Origin: Anatilimnocola aggregata
Lineage (GTDB): Bacteria; Planctomycetota; Planctomycetia; Pirellulales; Pirellulaceae
Length of the DNA: 64,000 nt
Reading direction: 5' to 3'
Assembly: GCF_007747655.1 (NCBI RefSeq)
Contig: NZ_CP036274.1
Coordinates: 1,240,001-1,304,000 of the forward strand
Positions within the stretch are counted from its first letter, which is position 1. Every line of letters begins with the position of its first letter. Below, piece after piece: positions 49,405 through 57,221 of the stretch. The notes under the pieces were generated by a model, which searched no databases, was not told the origin of the DNA, and saw only the letters and a program-made list of their open reading frames with translations. Both the position numbers and the translations under genes were made by a program.

Positions 49405-49776
49405 CTAAGTTTCGTCCTTGGGCGGAATGAGTTGACGCTCTTGTCGGTCCAATATCTTGTCCTGACGATCGGCCTGCGCTTCCCAACGTTCGATTAATTT
49501 CTGCATCCGGTCGGCCTGTTTGGCCGACTGTTCAAGCTGACGCTGCACTTCTACTTGCTGTTTCGCCGCGATCTCAGCTTGGCGCGTGGATTCTTGTATC
49601 TGCCGCTCAGATTCCACCAGCTGTTTCGCTGCCGCGTCGGATTGCACTGCACTTTCAGTTAACAGCCGTTCGTACTCAGGGTATCGCGTTCCGGTTGACG
49701 TATTTGCCGTACGACTCTCGCATCCGCAAGTGACCAACAGCAAACCGCCGAGCAGCAGGAAATGATGTGTTTGCAT
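49405..49776 (-). CDS. coiled-coil lipoprotein
   Basis: The protein has 123 aa from ATG 49776, after which a lipoprotein signal runs to LLVTC (Cys17; a further Cys at 19). The mature part is one long coiled coil, very Gln/Glu/Ala rich (SDAAAKQLVESERQIQESTRQAEIAAKQQVEVQRQLEQSAKQADRMQKLIERWEAQADRQDKILDRQERQL). Probably an envelope-anchored spacer, comparable in plan to Lpp or other alpha-helical lipoproteins but not homologous. It is followed nine bases later by the 76-aa membrane protein gene on the same strand. Confidence 0.75.
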   Translation of the reverse strand: MQTHHFLLLGGLLLVTCGCESRTANTSTGTRYPEYERLLTESAVQSDAAAKQLVESERQIQESTRQAEIAAKQQVEVQRQLEQSAKQADRMQKLIERWEAQADRQDKILDRQERQLIPPKDET

Positions 49777-49822
49777 TGCGCAGCATCCTGTTCCAATCCA
49801 GGCCAAAAAACAAATGTACAAG

Positions 49823-49882
49823 TCAGTCTACCGCTGCCCGAAAACGAGACGCCAGCAGCGCGGCTGAGCGAGTGGTGGTCAT
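49823..49882 (-). pseudogene. truncated copy of the 49165-49395 gene start
   Basis: Starting at ATG 49882 the frame reads MTTTRSAALLASRF and then loses similarity, ending at TGA after 19 codons. The first part matches MPTTRSAAP of the intact gene, and the DNA around the two starts is alike (ACGAARCTTAGAAT then about six bases, then the ATG). This looks like a duplicated gene start broken off by the lipoprotein gene, or a remnant of a duplicated unit. Confidence 0.6.
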
Positions 49883-49980
49883 GGCCGCATTCTAAGCTTC
49901 GTCGCATGGCCTCGCGAATCTAGCGGGGGCTTTTCGCAAGCGGCTAGAATGGGGCGGGGCTGGGAAGGAAGGCGGCTGAG

Positions 49981-50379
49981 ATGAAGTTCACTTTGCGTGA
50001 CGTTTTTTGGCTACTGCTAGTGATTGGGGTGGGCCTGGGCTGGTGGCTGCAAAGCAGACATTCTGCTCGCCTGGCAACAGAAGTTAGATACTGGAAATCC
50101 ACCGCCCCGCCGATTGCTCTAGTCAATACACCGCTGGGGGAAGCGGTTACCCTGCTGATGTACAAGCACCAGATAAGTATCGACGTTGACTGGGCAACTC
50201 TGAGGAAAAATGGAATAACGTCACGGACGCCGATCACAAAAAATCTCGTGGACGGCAATCTGAGAAATCGGCTGGAATGGATTTTTGCAGACTTTGATCA
50301 AGCTGTGATCGTAACTCCAGTTTCTGAGAACAAGGTTCGATTGACATTCGAGCCGAGACTTACTTCAGATTCGAAATAG
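49981..50379 (+). CDS. membrane-anchored STN-like small protein (LRDxFW motif)
   Basis: The protein has 132 aa. It starts KFTLRDVFWLLLVIGVGLGWWLQSRH, an N-terminal motif plus membrane helix common to many small planctomycete proteins. The rest resembles a secretin/TonB short N-terminal (STN) domain: LVNTPLGEAVTLLMYKHQISIDVDWATLRKNGITSRTPITKNLVDGNLRNRLEWIFADFDQAVIV. The pattern theta-L-x-x-A-x-x-L-L, then G-I-T, then a second L-x-x-x-L is STN-like. It may bind other envelope proteins; the role is unknown. Confidence 0.72.
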   Translation: MKFTLRDVFWLLLVIGVGLGWWLQSRHSARLATEVRYWKSTAPPIALVNTPLGEAVTLLMYKHQISIDVDWATLRKNGITSRTPITKNLVDGNLRNRLEWIFADFDQAVIVTPVSENKVRLTFEPRLTSDSK

Positions 50380-50929
50380 CTTGCCCCGTTGCCGCGACAG
50401 CAATCAAAAACTCCGACTGAAATACTATATAAATACTTGACAAGTGCGCACGACTATCCGACAATTCGAAGGACTGCTCTGGCAACTTGGTAGATGGAAG
50501 GCGCTTGCGCGCTGGGAGAGTTCGCGCCGGCGGGATGAAGCTCCTACTTAGCCCGACGCGTGAGCGAGGGAGCTATTGTGTTATCGCGTTCCGCTGCGAG
50601 GAACAGTTGTTCTTGATTTCCCCTCGCTGACGCGTCGGGCTATGTGAAAAGGCATCACTCTCCGCCCTGCTTCAGTATTCGCAACCACAGGTTTATCAAC
50701 AAATAGGATGATTTCACGATTTGCAAATTGGACGCAATTCGTTGCCACAGAACGGCTTGATTGCGATGCACGCAAAAGGGGGGTGTTGATAAACCTCGCG
50801 GCCAAGATGGTGGGCCTCGTCGCGTGGAAGCTCAATCGACGTGGCCAGGAAATTAGCCGCGACTCAGGCCGCACCCAACGGCTTAGCGTGAAGGATTGCG
50901 ACAGCAAAGTGCGAATTACGAAGCGAAAC
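50380..50929. other. intergenic region with REP-like repeat
   Basis: About 550 bases without a supported gene. The plus-strand frame at 50708-51121 has no homology-like features and runs antisense into the next gene. The inverted repeat 50549-50642 is its main content; promoters cannot be named. Confidence 0.5.
50549..50642. repeat. REP-like inverted repeat, copy B
   Basis: TAGCCCGACGCGT-GAGCGAGGG (50549-50570) pairs with the reverse complement TCCCCTCGCTGACGCG-TCGGGCTA (50619-50642) with a single mismatch, around a 48-base loop. Core ACGCGTCAGCGAGGG is shared with copy A at 27117-27195. Confidence 0.82.
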
Positions 50930-52144
50930 CTATTTCTTCGCTTCGACCTTTTCGGCCCAGGATTGCAGCATTTGGAACTGCTCGACGAAGTTGTGATTCG
51001 GCACGCCGATGGGGCTCTTGAAAAAGCTGGCCAGGAACGTGAGGAGTCCGCGGTCGCCGTTACGGTGGGCGCGTTCGGTCAGGCGGACGAGGTCGATCAC
51101 CAGTGGCGCGGCGAGGAGTGAATCGGCACCTTGCCATTGGAAGGTCAGTACCATCGGCAGACCGAGGAAGCCTTGGAAGTGAATGTGATCCCAGGCTGTC
51201 TTCCAGTCGCCTAGGCTTTCGATGTATTCGATGCTGACGAGCGTTTGGGGCGAGTAGCCAAGAATTTGATGCAGGAGCCGATCTTTGCTGCGGACCTTGG
51301 TCTTCTTGTTTTCCGGATCGTCGAGGACTTTGCCATCGAGATTGCCGAAGATGTTATGGCCTACCCAACTCATCACGGGGAGGTTGCGAGCGGCGAACAT
51401 CGGCGCGAGGACGCTCTTCATCAGCGTTTCGCCCGTTTTGCCATCGTGCCCCATGTGACAGGTGTCGCGCTCGATCGCCAGCTCTTGAATGGCAGCGGGA
51501 GCGGAGCCCAGCGAAGGAGTGAAGTTGACGAAAGGGATGCCCAGTTCGAGCGCGGCAATTGCATAGAGCGAACTGGCCGCGAGCGGGCAGGTCTTCTTAT
51601 CGAGCGTTTTGGCCAGGTCTTTCCACTTGGCAGGAACCGTGGCTTCGTCGACCGGGGGCTCGGTCGAAGAGAGGTTCACGACCACGACCTGGTCGAGCTT
51701 GTTCTTTGTTTGGAATTCTTGGATGTCGGCCTGCACGCGGTCGATCGCGGCCCGCGGCGTTTCTTTGGCCTTGAGTTTGCGCAGGTCGTCGGTCGCCAGC
51801 TGTTCGATCTTGTTGCCGACGTTCCAGAGGGTGCCGGGCTTGATGTTCTTATCGATCTTGTCGAGATCCGGCTTGCACTTGGCGACCAGTTCGGCGTCGA
51901 TCGCCTTGCTGACACGGACGAGTTGAACCACTTCGTCGTAGAGCGAGACTTCGCGGATCTCGTGGCCGCCGATGGTGAAATCACCGAAGCTGGCCAGATC
52001 GAGTCCGGCGAATTGCGGCAGTTGCGTCACCAGGCCATGGTTCGGCGCGAGCCCTTTTTTCAGTGCTACCAGGCCCACCGTGACAGTTGCAGCGACACCT
52101 CCCTTGGCGCCGATGATCCAAATACCGATTTTTCGCCGGGCCAT
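50930..52144 (-). CDS. ino1: myo-inositol-1-phosphate synthase-like protein
   Basis: The protein has 404 aa. It converts glucose-6-phosphate to inositol-3-phosphate with NAD+, the first step towards inositol lipids and related compounds. The N-terminal dinucleotide loop reads IGIWIIGAKGGVAATVTVGLVALKKG. NLSSTEPP follows, then AALELGIPFVNFTPSLGSAPAAIQELA, HMGHDGKTGETLMKSVLAPMF and LPVMSWVGHNIFGNLDGKVL, matching the inositol-phosphate synthase/Inos-1-P family. The catalytic Lys residues of the family fall in DGKTGET and the later LDDPENKKTK region. The gene is alone, divergent from the aminotransferase gene. Inositol-phosphate synthase is uncommon but known in planctomycetes. Confidence 0.89.
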   Translation of the reverse strand: MARRKIGIWIIGAKGGVAATVTVGLVALKKGLAPNHGLVTQLPQFAGLDLASFGDFTIGGHEIREVSLYDEVVQLVRVSKAIDAELVAKCKPDLDKIDKNIKPGTLWNVGNKIEQLATDDLRKLKAKETPRAAIDRVQADIQEFQTKNKLDQVVVVNLSSTEPPVDEATVPAKWKDLAKTLDKKTCPLAASSLYAIAALELGIPFVNFTPSLGSAPAAIQELAIERDTCHMGHDGKTGETLMKSVLAPMFAARNLPVMSWVGHNIFGNLDGKVLDDPENKKTKVRSKDRLLHQILGYSPQTLVSIEYIESLGDWKTAWDHIHFQGFLGLPMVLTFQWQGADSLLAAPLVIDLVRLTERAHRNGDRGLLTFLASFFKSPIGVPNHNFVEQFQMLQSWAEKVEAKK

Positions 52145-52317
52145 GCAACCGTCAATCGAAAAGAGATGCGAGCAGGGGAGAGAGGCGGGGCCTACCGACC
52201 ATCAGAACAGCGGGCTAGGATAATTGTCTTTGCCCTAGATGTCCAGCATGCAGGGCTTGCTTGCTGTGTTGTCAGGTTACTCTCCAGTTCATTTTTCAGC
52301 CTTTTACGGTCGCTGCC

Positions 52318-53511
52318 ATGTTTGACTCTCTGCCGCTTGCCCCGCCCGATTCCATCCTTGGTTTGGGCGAAGCTTTCAAGAAAGACCCGAACCCGAACAA
52401 GATCAATTTGAGCGTCGGCGTCTACAAGGACGAACAGGGAAACACCCCCGTTTTGGCGTCGATCAAAGAGGCCGAGCGCCGGCTGCTCGAAGCCGAGAAG
52501 AGCAAAGGCTATCTCGCCATCGAAGGGCTGGCCGACTATGGCTCGCAGGTGCAGGCGATGCTCTTCGGCAAGTCGCACGAGATTGTCACCAGCAAGCGGG
52601 CGATCACGGCGCAAACGCCCGGTGGCACCGGTTCGCTGCGCGTGGCGGGCGACTTCTTACGCAAACATTTTCCGATGGCCAAGGTTTGGGTCAGCAAACC
52701 GACCTGGGCCAATCACACGGCCATCTTCGCCGCGGCTGGCCTGCAGACCGATGTCTACACCTATATCGCTGCCAACGGCCAAGGGCTCGATTTCGACGGC
52801 CTGATTGCGTCACTCGAAAAGATTCCCGCTGGCGATGTCGTCCTGCTGCACGCTTGTTGCCACAATCCTACGGGCATCGATCCCACTCCAGAACAATGGA
52901 AGAAAATCGCTGCTGTCGTGAAGAGCCGCGGCCTGTTGCCAATTGTTGACTTCGCCTATCAGGGCTTTGGCGATGGGCTGGAAGAAGACGCCGTCGGCCT
53001 GCGCGAGATCGTCGCGCAAGGGGTGGAAGTGCTGGTCTGCAGTTCGTTCTCGAAGAACTTCGGCCTGTATGGCGAACGCGTCGGCGCGCTGACGCTTGTC
53101 GCTAACTCGGCCGAAGCTGCCGAGCGGGCGTTGAGCCAGGTACGCATCAGCATTCGCACTAACTATTCGAACCCACCGACCCACGGTGGCGCTCTGGTCG
53201 CCGCAGTATTGAACGATGCAGCCCTGCGCCAGCAGTGGGAAGAAGAACTCGCCGCGATGCGGACCCGCATTCACAAAATGCGGCACCTGTTCGTCGCCGA
53301 GATGAAAAAGCTGAGGCCCGAAAAGGACTTCTCGTTTCTCATCAACCAGAAAGGGATGTTCTCCTACTCCGGGCTGACGAACCTGCAAGTCGACGAACTG
53401 CGCACCAAGTACGCCGTGTACGTCGTCGGCAATGGTGGCCGCATCAACGTCGCCGGCATGACCGAACAGAACATGCCAGCTTTGACCAAAGCGATTGCCG
53501 CGGTGCTGTAG
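52318..53511 (+). CDS. aspC: aspartate/aromatic aminotransferase (AspC/TyrB type)
   Basis: The protein has 397 aa from ATG 52318, the usual size of class I aspartate aminotransferase (E. coli AspC 396); the longer frame from 52261 is not supported. It transfers the amino group between aspartate (or aromatic amino acids) and 2-oxoglutarate using pyridoxal phosphate. It begins FDSLPLAPPDSILGLGEAFKKDPNPNKINLSVGVYKDEQGN, typical of the family. The PLP-lysine lies in VLVCSSFSKNFGLYGERVG. ACCHNPTGIDP is the conserved NP-T-G loop and IRTNYSNPPTHGG, near the end, holds substrate contacts. Nothing odd is seen. Confidence 0.95.
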   Translation: MFDSLPLAPPDSILGLGEAFKKDPNPNKINLSVGVYKDEQGNTPVLASIKEAERRLLEAEKSKGYLAIEGLADYGSQVQAMLFGKSHEIVTSKRAITAQTPGGTGSLRVAGDFLRKHFPMAKVWVSKPTWANHTAIFAAAGLQTDVYTYIAANGQGLDFDGLIASLEKIPAGDVVLLHACCHNPTGIDPTPEQWKKIAAVVKSRGLLPIVDFAYQGFGDGLEEDAVGLREIVAQGVEVLVCSSFSKNFGLYGERVGALTLVANSAEAAERALSQVRISIRTNYSNPPTHGGALVAAVLNDAALRQQWEEELAAMRTRIHKMRHLFVAEMKKLRPEKDFSFLINQKGMFSYSGLTNLQVDELRTKYAVYVVGNGGRINVAGMTEQNMPALTKAIAAVL

Positions 53512-53542
53512 ACGTCACCGCAGCTGATTCTCTAAGGCTTGC

Positions 53543-54454
53543 TTACTTCTTCGCCAAGTTGGCGGGAAGTAGCTTCAGGCGGGATTCGACTTCATCCTTC
53601 GAGCGGATGATTTCGGCCTCTTCGCCACTGGCGAGGAGGTGGAGCGACATCGTGCGGTACTGATCGGGGACGATCACGGTCGCACGATTCTGACCGAGCA
53701 CTCGCACGCGATTGGCCCGAATGATGAGCGCCGTTTGCTCATCGACGCCAAGGCCGATCTTTTGCGGATTCTGGCCCAACACGCCGAGCAACCGCGTGTG
53801 CCGCGAGCGCTCGGTGAAGTGTTGATCGACAACCGCCGACATCAACAGTCCAAAGCCCGCATCGGTCACCGCTTCGCGCGAGGTGCCATAGCGAATCATG
53901 GTTTCGGACATGATGGCAGCACCAGCGCTGGTTCCACCAATCACGCCGCCTCGTTCGAGCACGCGCTGCAGCTGCTGCTCGACGCGAGTTCCCTTGTAAA
54001 GATCGGCAAGGCGACCTTGTGCTCCGCCCGAGAGCCAAACACCTGTTGCCTCCGCGAGCGGACGAGCGAATTCTTCGCTATCGGCTTCTTCGCGTGTGCT
54101 GGCATGCACAAAGTGAAACGACTGGACTGGGTATCGCAACCAGCCATTGAAGCGATAATTGAGCGCTTCGAGATTGGCGTAAGGATACGCCGAGGGAATC
54201 AGCACCAGGCGACCACTGGGTCCGCCCGCGAGTTTGACAAACTCGTCGTAGACTTCTTCTGGCAACTGCCCGCCGCCGCAGACCATCAGGCTGCCGCCGC
54301 CGGAGATTGCGCCCCTGGGCAACCCCAAGATGTTGGGTGCCGACAAATCGATCACAGGGCCAGCTTCGTTTTCGCCACCCGAAAGCATTTGACTACTGCC
54401 AATTGCCAGCAGAGCGACGAGCCCAGCCAGCATTGCAAAAAGCCTGCACTGCAT
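53543..54454 (-). CDS. exported cyanophycinase-like serine peptidase (S51)
   Basis: The protein has 303 aa from ATG 54454, which has an AAGGAGG ribosome site; the longer frame adds 16 residues. A signal peptide or lipobox-free export signal (FAMLAGLVALLAIGSSQML) is present. The S51 class-I-glutaminase-like fold shows GGGSLMVCGGGQLPEEVYDEFVKLAGGPSGRLVLIPSAYPY, GVWLSGGAQGRLADLYKGTRVEQQLQRVLERGGVIGGTSAGAAIMSE (nucleophile Ser in GTSAGA) and GFGLLMSAVVDQHFTERSRHTRL (His in DQHF). It resembles cyanophycinase, which cuts the Arg/Asp storage polymer. No cyanophycin synthetase is in the window and the enzyme is exported, so the substrate may differ. Confidence 0.87.
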   Translation of the reverse strand: MQCRLFAMLAGLVALLAIGSSQMLSGGENEAGPVIDLSAPNILGLPRGAISGGGSLMVCGGGQLPEEVYDEFVKLAGGPSGRLVLIPSAYPYANLEALNYRFNGWLRYPVQSFHFVHASTREEADSEEFARPLAEATGVWLSGGAQGRLADLYKGTRVEQQLQRVLERGGVIGGTSAGAAIMSETMIRYGTSREAVTDAGFGLLMSAVVDQHFTERSRHTRLLGVLGQNPQKIGLGVDEQTALIIRANRVRVLGQNRATVIVPDQYRTMSLHLLASGEEAEIIRSKDEVESRLKLLPANLAKK

Positions 54455-54646
54455 GAGTCCTCCTTGTTCGCCCGTTCTCAGCGATTGTAGCCCGATCCCC
54501 AAGCGCGCCTAGCCCAAACAACATTCGGGCGATCCTCACTGCTAGCGAAATGATGTTTGCGATTTACCGCCGCACTCGCCACAATTCAAAAGTCTGCGAA
54601 CTCCACTATTTGGTGCGCTCTCCTGCTCTGACGAAAGGCAACCACT

Positions 54647-55741
54647 GTGAATGCACGAATCTGCCTCGCGGCATCTTTAATTTTTCTGGTAACAGGCTTT
54701 GCTCTCGGTTGGAGGATCGCTCCAATGCAGGCCGCCGAAACTTGCTTGTACATTTCGGACTCGGGTTCGCAATCGATCGTACACTATGACCTGGATGAAC
54801 AGACCGGCAAGTTGAAGGAAGTCTCGCGGACAAATGTCGGCACCGCGCCGGGTTCGCTGGCCGTGCATTCCGAAAGTCGCACGTTGTTCGCTTCGCTGCG
54901 GACAAATGCCCGTATCGGTTCTTTCAAGATTGAAGCAAATGGCAAGCTCACGCCGATTAACGAAACCGGACTGGGAACCGGCGCGAACGCAGCCTACGTG
55001 GCCACCAATCGCAAGGGGAACTACTTGTTCGCGGCGTCGTACTCGGCAGGGCGCGTAACAGTACACGAAATTGCCAAGGCGGGGCAAATTGGTGACGCGC
55101 CGCTGCAAGAGGTGCTGACCGCGAAGACCGCGCACTCGACGATCCTTTCGCCAGATGAGAACTGGTTGTTCGTGCCGCACGTGGCACCAAATGCCATCTT
55201 TCAATTCAAGCTCGATGTGGCAAGTGGCAAACTAACCAAGCAAGAGTCTGCCGCAGGCGGCAAACCGGGTGCGGGGCCGCGGCACCTGGCGGTTCACCCC
55301 TCCGGTAAGTTTGCCTTCAGTTCCGATGAATCGGGGAGTAGTTGCACGCTCTATTCGCTGGATGCCGAGAAGGGACTCAAGCCGCTGCAAACGGTTTCGA
55401 CCCTGCCCGAAGCGTATCAGGGGGGCAACTCGACCGCGGATGTACACGTCCATCCGAACGGTGAATTCGTATGGGTCTCAAATCGCGGGCACGACAGCCT
55501 GGCGGGCTTTCGCTTTGATGTAGCGACCGGCAAGTTGACCGCGATCGGCCAAACGCCGACTGAGAAGACGCCTCGCTCGTTCGGAATTACCCCGAGCGGC
55601 AAATATGTGTTCGCCGGCGGCGAAGGGACCGGCAAGCTTGCGGCCTACTCGGTCGATTCAAAGACCGGCAAACTAGAACGAACCGACACCTATGACGTAG
55701 GCAAGAGCCTCTCGTGGGTCGAAATCGTCACGCTGCCGTAA
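54647..55741 (+). CDS. exported lactonase-family seven-bladed beta-propeller
   Basis: The protein has 364 aa from GTG 54647 (an ATG four bases on is out of frame). The signal peptide is CLAASLIFLVTGFALGW. The lactonase/6-phosphogluconolactonase (Pgl) family pattern follows: TCLYISDSGSQSIVHYDLDEQTGKLKEVSRTNVGTAPGSLAVHSESRTLFAS, VPHVAPNAIFQFKLDVASGKLTKQESAAGGKPGAGPRHLAVHPSGKFAFSSDESGSSCTLYSLDAEKG and HPNGEFVWVSNRGHDSLAGFRFD. It is homologous to Pgl but exported, so it probably acts on an extracytoplasmic lactone. It is divergent from the cyanophycinase-like gene. Confidence 0.86.
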   Translation: MNARICLAASLIFLVTGFALGWRIAPMQAAETCLYISDSGSQSIVHYDLDEQTGKLKEVSRTNVGTAPGSLAVHSESRTLFASLRTNARIGSFKIEANGKLTPINETGLGTGANAAYVATNRKGNYLFAASYSAGRVTVHEIAKAGQIGDAPLQEVLTAKTAHSTILSPDENWLFVPHVAPNAIFQFKLDVASGKLTKQESAAGGKPGAGPRHLAVHPSGKFAFSSDESGSSCTLYSLDAEKGLKPLQTVSTLPEAYQGGNSTADVHVHPNGEFVWVSNRGHDSLAGFRFDVATGKLTAIGQTPTEKTPRSFGITPSGKYVFAGGEGTGKLAAYSVDSKTGKLERTDTYDVGKSLSWVEIVTLP

Positions 55742-55758
55742 GTACGACCACAAGCAAG

Positions 55759-57147
55759 TTAGGCGAAGATCTCGCGGGTCACGTTCCCCGCGACATCGGT
55801 CAGGCGGAAGTTTCGACCGGCATAGCGATAGGTGAGGGCTTCGTGATCGAGCCCCATGAGCGCTAGGAGCGTCGCGTGGAGGTCGGTCATGTGCATCCGA
55901 CCTTCGGTGGCATGAATGCCGTACTCGTCGGTGGCACCATACGAGAAGCCCTTCTTTACACCAGCACCGGCCAACCACATTGGATAGCCGGTAATGTTGT
56001 GATCGCGACCATCGGCACCCTGCGAAGTGGGTTGGCGTCCGAACTCGCTGCCGAAGATCACCAGCGTATCTTCGAGCATACCGCGCTGCTGCAAGTCGGT
56101 GAGTAGAGCAGCGGTCGGTTGGTCGGTCATGGCGCTATTGTTGATCAGCCCCTTGTGCAAATTATTGTGATGGTCCCAGCCAGGCTGGCAGATCTCCACA
56201 AAGCGAACACCAGCTTCACTCAAGCGGCGAGCCATCAAGCATTGGCGGGCAAAGCTACCAGCGGGCCCAGGCTTCACGCCATAAGCATCGAGCACGTGCT
56301 GCGGCTCTTGCGAGATATCGAGCAGCTCGGGCACTTTCCCTTGCATCTTGAAAGCCAATTCGTACGACTGGATCACCCCTTCAAGTTCATCGGGTTTGCT
56401 GGGGTTGTTTGCCAGATCGCGATTCATCGCTTGAATCAAATCGAGTTGCTTCCGCTGTAATTGGGTTGGAGTTTGGGCCTTGAGGTTCGGCACATAGCCC
56501 ATGTCGTTGATCTTGGTCCCCTGATAGTGGGCGGGGAGGAACGCGCTGCCAAAATTCACTGCGCCGCCAAAGTTCGGTGGTGGGTTGATCGTGATATAAC
56601 CCGGCAGATCCTGGTTCTCAGTTCCCAGCCCATACATGAGCCAGGCACCCATCGAAGGACGAGTCAGTTGCGCCAGCGCAGTGCCAGTATGCAGCTGAAT
56701 CACGGCCTGCGGGTGGGCAGGAGTGTCGGTGTGCAGGCCGCGAAGGAAGCAGAGCTTATCGACTTGCTTGGCAAGGTGCGGAAAAAGTTCCGAGACCCAA
56801 GTTCCCGTTTCGCCATGCTGGGCGAATTTGAATTTCGAGGCTGTCAAAGTCCCGCCACCGGGACCAACCTTGCCGCCATCCTTTTGTAACTGCGGCTTGT
56901 ACTCGAACGTATCCATCTGCGAGATACAGCCCTGCATAAAGCAGAAGATCACGCGCTTGGCCTTCGCTGCAAAATGCGGAGCCCGCGGCGCAAGTGGCTT
57001 TTCGGGATCGCGGGGTGATTCGCTGGCCGAGACGCGCGGAGCGCTGTTCCCTAACAATGCCTGCAGGGCGACATAGCCAAAACCGGCTCCAGCGGCTTGC
57101 AGCGATTGACGACGCGAGATCGGCGATTGAAAAAGTGGCAGTGACAT
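55759..57147 (-). CDS. DUF1501 protein with Tat-like signal (second copy)
   Basis: The protein has 462 aa from ATG 57147; the longer frame to 57279 overlaps the upstream gene and carries no domain. The Tat-like signal is ISRRQSLQAAGAGFGYVALQALLG. The DUF1501 body shows VIFCFMQGCISQMDTFEYKPQ, ELFPHLAKQVDKLCFLRGLHTDTPAHPQAVIQLHTG, LMARRLSEAGVRFVEICQPGWDHHNNL, EDTLVIFGSEFGRQPTSQGADGRDHNI and ATEGRMHMTDLHATLLALMGLDHEALTYRYAGRNFRLTDVAG. The GSEFGR and GRDHN motifs are the family core. It lies just after the cytochrome-containing DUF1549 gene, as in most such pairs, and the two probably work together in the periplasm. Confidence 0.92.
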   Translation of the reverse strand: MSLPLFQSPISRRQSLQAAGAGFGYVALQALLGNSAPRVSASESPRDPEKPLAPRAPHFAAKAKRVIFCFMQGCISQMDTFEYKPQLQKDGGKVGPGGGTLTASKFKFAQHGETGTWVSELFPHLAKQVDKLCFLRGLHTDTPAHPQAVIQLHTGTALAQLTRPSMGAWLMYGLGTENQDLPGYITINPPPNFGGAVNFGSAFLPAHYQGTKINDMGYVPNLKAQTPTQLQRKQLDLIQAMNRDLANNPSKPDELEGVIQSYELAFKMQGKVPELLDISQEPQHVLDAYGVKPGPAGSFARQCLMARRLSEAGVRFVEICQPGWDHHNNLHKGLINNSAMTDQPTAALLTDLQQRGMLEDTLVIFGSEFGRQPTSQGADGRDHNITGYPMWLAGAGVKKGFSYGATDEYGIHATEGRMHMTDLHATLLALMGLDHEALTYRYAGRNFRLTDVAGNVTREIFA

Positions 57148-57221
57148 ATCGATCGATCCTTCGAGGTTTAATTCTCTTGGAGGGTCCACCGAGCGGACCG
57201 TAGTGAACGGACCAGCGAGGA

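Noticed and set aside
50708-51121. 137-aa plus-strand frame
   Set aside because: Runs antisense into inositol-phosphate synthase; its first part has no domain and no ribosome site.
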